From assembly GCF_001411555.2 (NCBI RefSeq), contig NC_049901.1:40518964-40582963 (forward strand): a DNA stretch of 64,000 nt, read 5' to 3'. Numbering within the stretch: position 1 is the stretch's first letter; each line of letters begins with the position of its first letter. Source of the DNA: Juglans regia (Eukaryota; Streptophyta; Magnoliopsida; Fagales; Juglandaceae). A program made the position numbers and the translations under genes. Of the stretch, positions 9,451 through 21,639 are shown piece after piece. The notes under the pieces are model-generated. The model was given only the letters and a program-made list of their open reading frames with translations. It was not told where the DNA came from and did not search any database.

Positions 9451-10831
9451 TGGTATCAAGGGCCCTTTAGGATTAGCATCTCAAAGCTCGTCTTGTTGTC
9501 AAAGGCTATACACAGGTACCTGGTCTTCACTATACTGACACTTTTAGTCCTGTTATCAAGGTTACCACTGTTCGTATTATGCTTTTTATTGCTGTAACCA
9601 ACAGATAGCCTCTTCGTCAACTTGGTGTCAAGAATGCATTTCTAAATGGTACTCTCATTGAAAATGTTTATATGGAGCAACCTCCTGGGTACATTGATCA
9701 TCGCTTTCCTAATCATGTATGCCAATTGAAAAAAGCTCTCTACGGTCTCAAGCAAGCACCTCTTGCCTGGTTTCAGCGTTTTAGCTCCTTTCTTGTTCGA
9801 CTTGGATTTTCCTGTAGTCATGCTGACACTTCCCTCTTTATTTTCCATAAGCAGTCTGACATAATCTATTTGCTTCTTTATATTGATGATATCATTGTTA
9901 CTGGCAACAACTCATCTCTTCTCAACAGCTTCACTTGTCAACTCTGAATTTGCTGCCCTCTCAGTTACTTTCTTGGCCTTGAAGCTTCATCAACTGCAGA
10001 CGGTCTTTTCATCAGTCAGCTAAAGTATGCACGAGATATTTTTACTCGAGCTCAGTTACTTGACAGCAAATCAGTCCATACCCCCATGGTTGTTGCGTAG
10101 CACCTGACTGTTGATGGTACACCTTTTTCGGATCCCACTCTCTACAGGTCTCTCGTCGGTGCTATCCAATATTTGACCATCACACGGCCCTACATTGCTC
10201 ATGCTGTCAATTCTGTCAGCCAGTTTCTACACGCTCCAATAGAAGATCATTTTCTTGTTGTTAAGCATATTCTTTGCTATGTCAAGGGCACCCTTCATTT
10301 TGGCCTTAATTTTCGCCCATCTGCTACTCCTGGTGCTTTAGTTGCTTACTTTGATGCTGATTGGGCAATCTGCCCTAGTACTCGTCGTTCTACCTCTAGT
10401 TACTCTATTTATCTTGGTGACAATTTGGTTTCTTGGAGTGCCAAGAAGCACTTATTGTATCCCGCTCAAGCTGTGAATTTGAGTATTGTGCTCTTGTGCA
10501 CACTGTAGCTGAACTTCTTTGGCTTACGAATCTCCTTCATGATCTCTAGGTCTCCATTCCACAGCAGCCTCTTCTTTTGTGCGACAACAAAAGTGCCATT
10601 TTTTTGAGTTCAAACCCCGTTTCTCGTAAGCGGGCAAAGCATGTTGAGTTAGACTACCATTTCCTTCGGCAACTTGTTGTCGTTGGCAAACTTCGCACTC
10701 AGTATGTTCCCTCTCATCTACAGGTTGCTGACATCTTCACCAAAAGCATTCCTCGACCACTTTTTGAATTTTTCAGATCCAAGCTTCACATCTGTTCCAA
10801 TCCGACGCACAGCTTCCGGGGGGAGGGGGGG
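9451..10831 (+). pseudogene. Copia pol remnant (reverse transcriptase and RNase H)
   Basis: Recognisable pieces in order are: [20 protein letters not shown] (about 9490-9550), then after a stop at 9607 NAFLNGTLIENVYMEQPPGY (about 9633-9692), LKKALYGLKQAPLAWFQRF, and the active site YIDDIIVTGNN (about 9880-9910). Further on are the RNase H pieces YFDADWA (about 10347) and NLVSWSAKKH, and the terminal region with LRTQYVPSHLQVADIFTK (about 10695-10745). Stops at 9607, 9945, 10099 and 10506 and frame changes break the reading frame. Confidence 0.9.
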
Positions 10832-11044
10832 TGTTCAGGATACTTTGCCTTAATCTAAGGCTTGACATATGTGTCTTAACTAAGACCCTAATTCTAGGCG
10901 ATTGTTTTGTATATACTTTCCGTTTATTTACATTCCATCTTAATTGTAATTGATTTGTAATTATTTCATACGATATGTAAATTGATATATAAATGGAAAA
11001 CTATTCACCACTTCAAAGTGTGGTGGTTTCATCAAACCTTCTCA
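10832..11044 (+). repeat. 3' LTR of the deleted copia element
   Basis: Starts TGTTCAGGATACTTTGCC and ends CAAACCTTCTCA, directly after a G-rich polypurine tract. Same length as the 5' LTR. Confidence 0.9.
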
Positions 11045-13581
11045 GATATCATGCAGAATGTCTGAATCTACAGAAAGTATCCAACCAAGTCGTGCCAATT
11101 ATCTTATTGTAATTATTAGATTTCCTTTACAAATCCAAAGGGAGATATGCATGTCATGTGGTGCTAGATGAAAAGGAAGATCAAAAAGCTGGATACCAAT
11201 TAGTTTGCATGATAAAATAAAATAAATGCCATCCCCTCCTTTACACTTGGAGCTCCTTCACATGCACTTGGAGCATAACATTCATGTGCAACATATAGAT
11301 ATTTACACCCAAAGAGGGAAGGGTAGGCCAAAATGCTCCTGTAGATCATAGGCCCCAGCAGTGGTTGAGATTCATGTGATAATTGAGGAAGAGTCAAAGG
11401 AATTAGAAAAATCCTTGATTGCAGATACTGGGGTCAGTGGAAGGAAGGGGAAAGAGTACTTGGACCCACAAAGGGAATGTTCTGGTTATGGGTGTGTTGT
11501 TTGGCCCTTTTCTGCTGTTGAGTGGGTTAGCTTTTCCATGTTAGATGTTGCTTTGATGCCTAATGGCCGGTGGAGGTGGGAGGTGTGGGATCAAGTGATA
11601 GAGATTAGTGCTGTCAGTTGGTATATATGCTTGCTGGTTCATTATTGCATAATGCATAATTTGTCTACACACGTGAGAATTACAAGAACCAATGAAGGCA
11701 CGTGCAGAGCACATGGACCAATGTGGGTGACTTTTTTTTGTCAACTCTCCAAATTATAGTGATTTCAGTCAACCTCCCAAGTCCCAAACATTAGTCCTCC
11801 AACTCTTATAACTGCACTCCTAGCTAGCTAGCTAGCTAGCTATATAGGCACTTATATATATATATTTGACATTTGTCTTTGGACCATGTGCTTTCATTTT
11901 TACCAAAACTGATAAGAAACTCACGCTAGCTGGAGATACTGACCTTCTAAGTTTTATTTAAATTTAAAGAGTTTTGAAGCAGCTGGGGTTAAATTATTTG
12001 ACAATGAAATGAAGGGACGTTTCCTATCTCCATCTAGTTAAGATCTCATGAGTCATGAGAATGTGATAGATCAGTCAATTTTCGATCTCATTAAACTACT
12101 TGAGAAAGTCTCCACTTCATCATAGTACATATCAAAAGGAGATTTGAACTTCCTATAGTTTTAGGACTGTCATCAATAGTGTGCATGGATTCGGTCATAT
12201 CTAAATCTAAAGAGTATAAAGCTTGTATATGAAGGACCTCTCCTAATAATACCTATTGATCAGGAGTCATAGATCAACATATGATCTGGAGATTGATAAT
12301 GGTAAGAGAGGACCTTAATCCCTAAAGAGATGGGAAGGGAAAAAGAGAAGGGATAGATTCTCCCTCCAGTTAAAGAGTTGGAGAGAGAGAGAGAGAGAGA
12401 GAGAGGAATAAATCTTTGGTTCGGATTACCTTGAAACGTTGAGTGGGCTTCACTGTTGGTACCCCAGGTGCAAGGAAAGTAGGGATACAGGAATTTTCTG
12501 TTGAGTGCTATGGCATTGCAACTCTTAATTAATCCATAATTATCTGTTGAGTTTCAATATTATTGGAGTGTTAATAATAATCCATCATTTGATTGTATGA
12601 ACAAGTTCCAACGTTGACAAGCAGATGGAAACAGCCGGGGTTCTCAATTAACTAGGAAAAAACAAGAAACTTTCAATCCATGAGTCCATTTTTAAACAGA
12701 TCATGATCATAACACTTAATTGCTAGCCTATATTATAACTTTTCCAATTGACTAAATAGATAATCATGGCAACATTGTTAATCATACCAAATGATTCCCA
12801 GGATAACTAGGAGAACCAATCAGTACTGACCCGATGTCTCAAATTGGATTAGCATGAAAATCAGTAAATGAATATAAACACGGGCTTAGCATGGTTCGGC
12901 CAAAAAAAGATCAATCATATATCTGTAATGGAATTTCAATAGATCAGCATTCTCTTTACCACGTGTAGTACTTACTGATCCCTTTAATTATTATATCTGA
13001 CTGGTCGAGGATAGATCATCGAGTCCTCGATCCATTGGGTTCATCAACAAGTTGGATTCGGACCTACCCGGACCTAACCATCACTTTGTATTCCACTTAC
13101 ATGCATGGAATGCTTGAATCAATTTAATGGGCTGGGCTGATCGGGCCAGCCCATTTTCTATCCATATAACCGTCAAGAGCTCGCACGTTCGTATAAGTAA
13201 AAACATGAGGAAGGGGTTTTGTCTACTTAAATGTCAAGAAGTTGACTGATCTCTGTATCATGTCATTTAGAATTTTGATCAGAATATATAATATATATTT
13301 TATCATTTTATGCCCATACAGAGACACAGACACTGGACAAAACCAAGAGGTAGGAGGCCGGCTTGCTTGTGGGGTAGCAAAAGCACTTGGACGGCGCCCT
13401 TGGGTATATAATGCATGTGGGTCATAACCTAATTTGTGACCAAAGCTTATCTAACCCACCACAAAGAAAGGTCATGTGGTACTGAAAATGCTGTTTGAGA
13501 TCATGAACGTATGTTCCAGATTCCAATTTTCATCTAACCTTTCTCAATCAGTGCATCATCTTTTCTTAACCAAAATCTACT
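11045..13581. other. Intergenic region with simple repeats
   Basis: No gene is supported. Simple repeats include a CTAG tetranucleotide array (about 11819-11842) and a GA dinucleotide array (about 12382-12406). Short ORFs at 11361-11759 (+) and 13242-13427 (+) have no recognisable features. Confidence 0.5.
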
Positions 13582-13590
13582 TAAAGATAA

Positions 13591-13768
13591 GGAAAATTTT
13601 ATACACCATACTACGTACCATCTCACTAAGTATGATGTGATATATTTATCACCATTAAATGATCATTTATTGCATGCTTCTTTATCATCTAATGGTGTTG
13701 AATGTACCACATATTACTTAGTATAGTATGATTAAAATAGAATGAGAGTGTGGTGCATAGTATTATTC
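13591..13768. mobile_element. Mutator-type MITE with 9-bp target duplication
   Basis: A 178-bp near-hairpin. The left half (ATTTTATACACCATACT, CTAAGTATGATGTG, CACCATTAAATGA) is mirrored by the right half (TCATCTAATGGTG, CACATATTACTTAG, GTGGTGCATAGTATTATT on the plus strand). The word TAAAGATAA lies directly on both sides (13582-13590 and 13769-13777). Nine-base duplications with long terminal inverted repeats are the mark of Mutator-like elements. No coding capacity. Confidence 0.85.
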
Positions 13769-13903
13769 TAAAGATAATAATACTTTCAATCAGCCCTAGA
13801 ACCTTCCACCGATCAATGTGGGATAAACCTAATCCCTACCCTTATCAAGAAGCAGTGATGTGTCCTCATGACTTGTGTGCATGGTACTGAGGGTCACTTC
13901 AAG

Positions 13904-13905
<2 letters not shown>

Positions 13906-13953
<48 letters not shown>
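13906..13953. repeat. TA/TG microsatellite in the NPF promoter
   Basis: About 20 TA units followed by a few TG units, ending some 18 bp upstream of the TATA box. Confidence 0.95.
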
Positions 13954-13954
<1 letters not shown>

Positions 13955-13970
13955 GCTTAGCCTCTTTGCC

Positions 13971-13980
13971 TATAAAAAGG
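13971..13980 (+). promoter_or_regulatory. Probable TATA box of the NPF gene
   Basis: TATAAAAAGG sits about 180 bp upstream of the inferred start codon at 14150. Transcription would then begin around 14000. Confidence 0.65.
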
Positions 13981-14149
13981 GCAAGTTCTTATGACTAAGT
14001 TAAGTAGCTAGTGAGTTGGAACATCTATAGATCAAGGAAATTGGCTTCCTTATTTTAATTCCTAGCTAGCTTTCTTTTTTCAGCATTGCACGCCAGCTCT
14101 TTCATTCCCTGTTGAATAGTACACAAACTTGGGAATACTGATTATAAAT

Positions 14150-15250
14150 ATGGTTAGTGTTGAAAAGCTAGCTTTCATTTTTAATTTGGTCATGGCATGA
14201 GTTGGGAACGCTTCCCTCTTCTTCAGTCTTTTCTATTTAATGAAACACTTTTCTAAAATATTTCTCCATCTCTTAGGAGGGGAAGATGACTTGGACGGTC
14301 GCTGATGCTGTGGACTACTATGGTTTTCCTGCTGATAGATCTAAAACTGGCGGTTGGGTACCTGCTGCTCTTATTCTAGGTTTGTTTTCTTCCTCTTAAT
14401 CTGTCAGCTTTTTGTCTTCTTCTTATTAGTTAAAACAGGTAGATGTAAGGCGTCCATGTATATATATGTCCTGTAGTGAGTTTAGGCCTTTTTTTTCTTG
14501 GTTAGTTGTTCTGCTTTCCACTTGTGTTTTTTCTTTGAGTTTAGTACGTACCCTTCTATTCAAGATTTTCCTCCGCCATAACTGTGGCCGTTTTTACTGC
14601 TAAAAAAAGAAAACAGGTAGATGTAGTGATAACTCATGCAAGAAGAATGAAGGTCTCCTCCATTAATTATTGCATTAAAAAAACTTAGAATTTCTAGACA
14701 TTGTTTCGTGTAGTGGAGTGCCTAGTTACGTTATACCCATTGATTCAAAGCTGAATTTACCTCCATTAATTACATTGAGAACACATTTAATGCATTTCCT
14801 GAGCTTTTATCAACAAAACTTATATGCAACCGACGGTACAATTCTCAGAGAGATGTGTGTGTGTGAGAGAGAGAGTTGAATTCTACTAGCTAGCTTTTTG
14901 TTTGTTGTACAATTACAGTACATCAAACTCGGATTAATGTTTGTTTTCTTGTTACTACGATTAGAAATGAGTTTTATTTTTTGCTTTGGGCTATATATTA
15001 GAAATAAGAAGATATAAGCATGACTAGTTAGATAGCTCATGACTCAACGTATTAGACATCTAACGTTTCACGTTAAATCATATCAGTTTGTAAATTTATT
15101 TTTGTGAAATCTCTTAATGGTTATAGCGCTTCTCAAGAAAATAATATGCATAATTCTAGAATTTAAAGAGATAAGGAGGAAAGACGTCAAAATATATAGT
15201 AACGTTCTGAGTGAGTGTGTATATGTACTTACGTACACACACAAATATAT

Positions 15251-15291
<41 letters not shown>

Positions 15292-15367
15292 AGATATGGC
15301 TGGTATAGATCAGAAATTGAGCCCCAGCCATTTAAGCTCTCAAGATTTGTGAGTTAATGGATTCAAG

Positions 15368-15398
<31 letters not shown>

Positions 15399-17757
15399 AT
15401 GAAGTAACTATTTCTGCATAATCTTAATCTCTATTAATTGTTAATTAAATATAAAGAAAGTACTAAACGAATTAAGAGAACTCTAATCAGTTTGTATATA
15501 TATTAATTTGGAAATTTTACTGTTTTAACTTACAGTTGTTGAAGTTTGTGAGAGGCTTTCAACAATGGGAATAGCAGTTAACCTAGTGACCTACTTGATT
15601 GGAACAATGCATCTGCCTAGTTCCACTTCCGCCAATATAGTTACCGACTTTCTGGGTACATCCTTTCTTCTGTGTTTGCTTGGAGGCTTTCTTGCCGATT
15701 CTTTCCTAGGCAGATACAAGACCATCGCCATCTTTGCTGCAATAGAAGCTCTGGTACGTAAGTTTATGTATAACAATATGAAGTACTATATCATTAATTG
15801 CCTCAAAGTTTCAAGATCATAATTAATTCGCGGGCGTGTACGTGTACGTGTGCCGATGTCTATTTTTTCTTGATCATGCTTGTGATGATGATGATGATGA
15901 TGATTTAGGGCACTGGTGCTTTAGCAATTTCGACAAAACTACGACAATTACGCCCACCAACTTGCGGTGCAACTGCCACAGATTGCAAACAAGCCAACGG
16001 ATTCCAAATGGGAATTCTCTACGTTTCTTTGTATCTAATCGCAATAGGGACTGGTGGCCTTAAGTCGAGTGTATCGGGATTTGGAACGGATCAATTCGAC
16101 GAGAAAGATGAGAAAGAGAAGGCTCAGATGGCATACTTCTTCAATAGGTTCGTCTTTTTCATTAGCTTTGGAACTTTAACTGCTGTCACTGTGCTTGTGT
16201 ATTTACAAGATGAAGTGGGTCGAAGCTGGGCATATGGGATTTGTTCTGTTTCCATGTGCATGGCCATCATGGTGTTCTTATCTGGGACTAAAAGATATAG
16301 GTACAAGAAAAGCATGGGAAGCCCCATAGTTCACATATTCCAAGTTATTGTAGCAGCTACTAGGAAAAGGAATATGGACCTCCATTTTAATGCTGGCTCA
16401 TTATATGAGGATACTCCGGAGAACTCAAGAATTGATCACACGAATCAGTTCTGGTAAGTTCTTTTTCTTATATTTTTTTCTTTTGCGTGCTCCCTATCAT
16501 GTCTAAAGTTCAAACCCATGCAAGTTAAAATCAATGATTTAATTAAGCATAGTGCAATATAAGTACATGTTGTGCTTGCACGTACAGTTTCCGAAACATA
16601 AAAAGATATTTGGTCACTAGCTAGCTTATGAAACAATAAAATTATTTATATGAGTAATGTTATAAATTTTTTGGATTTCCACCATGACTATTTCTCTCTC
16701 TCTTCTTTAAATTTGATTTCATTCTAGTTTCCTGGACAAAGCATCCATTGTAGCTGAAGGTGACTTTGAGAAGAGTGCAGCTGGTGCTGCTCCAAACCTC
16801 TGGAAGCTATGCTCAGTGACAAGAGTGGAGGAAGTGAAGATGATGATAAGATTGTTACCAATATGGGCCACAACCATCATATTCTGGACTTCATACGCAC
16901 AGATGATCACCTTCTCTGTAGAGCAAGCATCGACCATGGAGAGATCCCTTGGGAATTTTCAAATTCCTGCTGGTTCCCTTACTGTTTTCTTCGTAGTTGC
17001 CATTATGATCACTTTGGCCGTTAATGACCGCCTCATCATGCCTCTTTGGAAGAAATGGAAAGGGAAACCGGGTATATATTAATATATTATATATTAATCG
17101 TGCATGATATAGTTAATTTATAGATCAAGAATCTGCACGAGAGGCAAATTATCTGTATGATCAATGATTCATAACTAACTCTCTTCATCAACAGGTTTTA
17201 CAAATCTCCAGAGAATTGCAATCGGGCTTGTCATGTCAACTTGTGGAATGGCAGCTGCAGCCCTATGCGAGAGAAAACGATTGTCAGTAGCAAAAGCCAC
17301 GGGTGATAGTACAGCAGCTACATTGCCTATAAGCGTCTTCTTCTTAATCCCACAATTCTTCTTGGTGGGTTCTGGGGAAGCATTCATATACACAGGCCAA
17401 CTAGATTTTTTCATAATAGGTTCACCCAAAGGCATGAAAACCATGAGCACCGGTCTCTTCCTGACAACCTTATCTCTAGGTTTCTTTGTCAGTAGTTTCT
17501 TGGTCTCGATCGTGAAGAGGCTGACAGGAAGTAAGGATGGTGAAGGATGGCTGGCAGACGATATCAATCATGGGAGGCTTGATTGTTTCTATGGACTTTT
17601 GGCAGTACTCGGCTCCATAAATTTTGTAGTATATCTGGTTTGTGCAGCTTGCTGGTACAGGCCAACGAAAACCAAGTCTGCTGATCTGCATGAGATGGGG
17701 ATCAGTACTAGTACTAGTACTGCTGTTAATGGATCCTCCATTGAGGAGAATTGCTAA
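14150..17757 (+). CDS. NPF6.2: NPF6.2 / NRT1.4-like nitrate transporter (six exons)
   Basis: A proton-coupled NRT1/PTR-family carrier; its closest pattern is Arabidopsis NRT1.4 (NPF6.2), a low-affinity nitrate transporter of petioles. Coding exons: 14150-14152, 14277-14379, 15536-15753, 15909-16453, 16728-17071 and 17195-17757, all with GT/AG introns in phase, giving 591 residues (family 550-620). The first coding exon is only the ATG; it restores a start MEGKMTWTVADAVDYYGF, matching the NRT1.4 N-terminus. If unspliced, ATG 14286 is the next start and has an in-frame stop (TAG 14274-14276) upstream. Visible motifs are the proton-coupling ExxER at 38-42, GRYKTIAIF with Thr98 at the NRT1.1 Thr101 position, and the central loop with LDKASIVAEGDFE. 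Tyr346 replaces the NRT1.1 nitrate-binding His, as in NRT1.4. Twelve membrane segments are expected. Confidence 0.94.
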
Positions 17758-18571
17758 TTAAGTACCGATCGAGCCTTTAGGGTTAAGCATTTTATGGCTC
17801 TTTGTTTCATATATAGTCCGGAATGTACAAAAGGAATATATAATATCTGTAACGCCTCGATCTCGGAGATCCGGAGAGTTAGGTCATATTACTTAAGAAC
17901 ATCTCTAATAATCAATAATAAATAAACAGAAATTCCATAAGATACTTAACTTATTTGTTCGATCCAAAAATATGTATCCTTCCACAGAAATACTAAAAAA
18001 AAACCTCAATAAATAAAATAACATCTTCATAAAGACTCAAATTATTCATAACTTGACGTACCAAAACAACCGCTAAAGATAAAAGTACTAAATATGATCC
18101 TCCAAGATACTTGTACCATTAGCACTCATTCATCTATGATCATTAGACCTTTTCAATACTTCCTACTCTTGTCCTCCAGCTGAACCATAAAAATATCTTA
18201 AAAATGTTATGGAGATAAATAGTGAGTTATCAACAACTCAGTAAGCAGAGAACATATGCTAGTATATAAACATGAGTATTTTCACAGAGTTCAGAATGTA
18301 GAAACAAAACATTTTAATTTCAATATGCAAATCTCAAAAATACATATTTTCAAAAAAATCAGAGCGTCACTGCAAACATTTCATATTCAGAAACTAACTT
18401 TTCATATTCAAAGACTCATTTGGCACAACATGACCGAATATTTTCATCTTATCATATCATATCCAAACAGAGGTCATGTTTAACCCCTGTGGTAGAGTTG
18501 TACATTCTACAGAAAGTCAAGTAGAACATAAATCATCATGATATCAAAGCGATTGTACTCAAAACAGAAAA

Positions 18572-18725
18572 TCACTATTATATCCCGTGGTGGGCCAGAT
18601 GTCACTATTATATCCCGTGACAAGGCCAGAGGTCACTATTATATCCCGTAACAGGGCCAGAGGTCACTATTGTATCCCATGACAGGGCTAGAGGTTACTA
18701 TTATATCCCGTGACAGGGCCACATA
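18572..18725. repeat. Five tandem copies of a 31-bp unit
   Basis: Copies start at 18572, 18602, 18633, 18664 and 18695. The core is CACTATTATATCCCGTGACA followed by GGGCCAGAGG. The array lies within the putative solo LTR. A looser A/G-rich repeat of AGAATCAGAATC follows at about 18740-18850. Confidence 0.92.
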
Positions 18726-20609
18726 TTAGAGCAAAACAGAATCAAAATTATAATTAGAGTCAGAATAGAAACAGAATCAGAATCAGAATAGAATCAGAAT
18801 TAGAGTCAGAATAGAATCAGAATCAAAGTCAGAACAAAATCAGAAAGTCATGCCAAAAATTTTTCAAATGCCACCTCATATCAAAACAGAATACTGAAAT
18901 TCAGATCATTTCACATTTTCCAAAACAGATTCAGAATATCTTCACGTCACATGCAAAAATTATCAATTTTCATATTCGCTCATATTTTTTTGAGTTTAGC
19001 AGAATATAAAAAATAAGCTCATGTCTACACCAATCATGCTAGAAAATATTTTATTTTTATATAGAATCTCATGAGCAATGTAGAACAAATAACTAGGATC
19101 GTTTAACATTTCTTTTCATAACACAACATGCACATTTTCAAAATTGATCTCAGTCTATTTTATTTTTATGCACAGTCTAGTATAAGACCCCGCTTACCTG
19201 AGTTTCTTAGCTTATTCAGAAATTCTCGACAACAGTACTGAACAATTGTCAATCGTCACCTATAAAAACTCATGCAACTTAAATAAATCTCCAATGAACA
19301 GATAATCTCATATTACACCTGAACTACTTATTTTAATTCCTTAAAAACCTAAAATTTCTCTTAATTTCTAAAATACCATCACTTCCTAAATTCCTCAATA
19401 TCTACATAACTATTAAATTCATAATATTTATAAAATTGCATAGTAATATTAGTAATACATACAATAATGCCACACAATACATTTCTGGTTTAAAGACTCA
19501 TTAAAACAAAAATGATTAAAAATAGGAGAGCAAATATTTCATGTAATAAAAATAGACTAATTAGTTTCTCTTTAAAGAGTTCGAAATAAAAATCTTGCAC
19601 TACTATGTACTTATAAAAAAAATATACTAATAATAATAATATATTTCAAATATTTATTAAATCTGTATTTAAAACCAAAACTCATACAAAGTGAATTTAA
19701 CATATAAAAACTACAACATGATCCAACTTATAACTATCCTGTTAAAAGCATCAGTATACTAACATAGTTTATAAGCCCATACGTCTACGCCCAAAATAGA
19801 CTACAACCCACATAAAACAAAACTCAAGCTTTCAGATTCAATATACAATATTAACTCATGTGTTTCAAAGAAAGCAAAAGGGTAAAAACACCTCATATTA
19901 TTAGAGTAACCAAGATACACAAACATATGTATATTTCCTTCTTAAGAAAAATACAAAAAAAAAAAAAAAAAACCAAGACATGAGTGGCAGCGAAGACTTA
20001 CCCAAGGGAAACTGAGAGGCAACGAGCGATGGCTAGAAGATGCAACTCACAGCAAGCACCAAAATCACCAAGAAACCGAGTGAAGCTCACGGCTTTTATG
20101 GGCAAAACAGAGCAATGAAAGACCAAACAAAAAAGAGAATGCAATGGGAAAAAATCACAAGCATGAGCCACGAAATTAGTAAGGAAAAAAATTAAGAGAA
20201 AGTACAACAATGGAGGCTCATGGACATACCTGCAAATGTAGAGAAAAATAGATGAAAAATAAATGCTAAAGAGGAAGAGATCTGCATGGTTTTATAGCAA
20301 AAGCGAAACCGAAAATTAAAGAGATGGAAATGGAACCATCACCAGCCAAAAATGGAGGAATGAGGGGTGGCGTTCGCTGACTTGTAGAGGGGAAGAACCG
20401 AAAATAAGATGGAAAGGAAGAAGGAATGCAGCAGACGGCATCCCAAAGAAAAACGAAGGAAAGAAACGATATAAAATGAAGAAGGAGAACAAGAGAAGTA
20501 GCAGCCGCACGGATTGAAGAAAGGAGATGAAAACTGAAATGGAAATGAGGTGGAGAAGCACGGCGCGCAGGAGGAGAAAAGAATAGATGAACAAGCCCAA
20601 AGGGCTGGA

Positions 20610-20627
20610 CCAAACGACGCCGTTTGG
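20610..20627. repeat. Near-palindrome CCAAACGACGCCGTTTGG
   Basis: An 18-bp near-perfect palindrome of the AAACGNCGNCGTTT type near one end of the putative solo LTR. Such words are frequent in plant repetitive DNA; a function here is not shown. Confidence 0.6.
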
Positions 20628-21290
20628 GGGGGATGGATTTAGTGGGCTGTTGAAGGCTCATAGGTTAGGCTGGGGACGAAATGGGTTGGGCCCAAAAGAA
20701 AATGAAACACAATCAAACAGGCCCAGCCCGAAAATAGAAGAGTCCAACAAAAGAAAAATGCACAATATAAAAATAAGAGCCAAATAAAAACACTAAAACT
20801 CAATATTAATAAAATAAAATAATTAAAGTCCAACAATAAAATTATTCATTAAGGCAAAGAGTAATTTAAATACAAACTATAATTAATATCAAGAAAGCAC
20901 ATTAAAATAAATTTCACAACTTAAAAATTATAAAATAAATCCAACGAGAAATCCGATAAATTTAAAATGAGAGAACCAATATTTAAATTAATTAAAAATA
21001 ATCATTCGATAAAAAAAAAACACTAAAATACGGGGTATCACAATATCGGTTTGAGTTTGGTTTTCTTTTCCCTTAGATATAATGTAATGATGTTCATAAT
21101 TAATGAAGTGGCTTGAGATGTTATGATCTTCTACCCCCATAATCTTGGTTTTATGTCGCCTTGCTAGGCCCAAACTAGCTAGGAGCTTCTTATTTTTTAA
21201 TCGATTTCTTAATTATGTGTGAATCTATATATTTTGGTGATGGTATGAAAAAAGAAATTAAATGATCACTGGTATAGAAAATTAAATTGG

Positions 21291-21342
<52 letters not shown>

Positions 21343-21345
21343 CTC
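21291..21345. repeat. CT/TA microsatellite
   Basis: A CTCTCTCT run followed by TATATATA between the putative solo LTR and the minus-strand copia element. Confidence 0.9.
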
Positions 21346-21391
21346 TTTGCATTTTCAACATGTCCTTGGTCATGTGCTACTGCATGCATTA

Positions 21392-21617
21392 TGAGAATGT
21401 TTGAAAACCACCACACCTTGCGTTGGTGAGTCTATTGCATTATATAATTGTATTTACACATCTATGTATGGAAATTACATGTAGGGATTGATTACAAATG
21501 AATGAAATGAATCAAGTAAATAAATGGAAAGAATTAGACTACACTAATCACGGGTCAATGAAATATGTAAATAGGAAAGCCTTATACTAAGGCAGGGGAT
21601 CTTCATCCTTAACCCCC
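21392..21617 (-). repeat. 3' LTR of the minus-strand copia element
   Basis: On the minus strand it opens near the poly-G tract with TTAAGGATGAAGATC and ends CAAACATTCTCA, the same ending type as the other copia LTRs. The exact start is blurred by the homopolymer. Confidence 0.75.
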
Positions 21618-21639
21618 CCCCCCCCCGACGCGCGCGCAC

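Larger units (their letters stand above)
9238..11044 (+). mobile_element. Copia LTR retrotransposon, internally deleted
   Basis: Two 213-bp LTRs (9238-9450 and 10832-11044) of clearly the same sequence frame a 1.4-kb internal region. The primer site TGGTATCAAGGGCCC follows the 5' LTR at once, and a G-rich polypurine tract (about 10817-10831) precedes the 3' LTR. The internal part starts directly inside the reverse transcriptase, so gag, protease and integrase were lost between the primer site and pol. Flanking five-base words (TAATG and GATAT) do not match, so no target duplication is seen. Confidence 0.9.
17848..21042 (-). mobile_element. Putative 3.2-kb solo LTR (or non-coding LTR-type element)
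   Basis: The 3195-bp unit begins TGTAACGCCTCG, ends CGGGGTATCACA, and is bracketed by the 5-bp duplication ATATC (17843-17847 and 21043-21047). The two ends are imperfect inverted repeats with TG...CA termini. No gag or pol coding is seen. The opening TGTGATACCCCG on the minus strand resembles plant Ty3/gypsy LTRs, so I place it on that strand; lineage is not determined. It lies 90 bp past the NPF stop codon, where it may affect the 3' end of that transcript. Confidence 0.7.
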
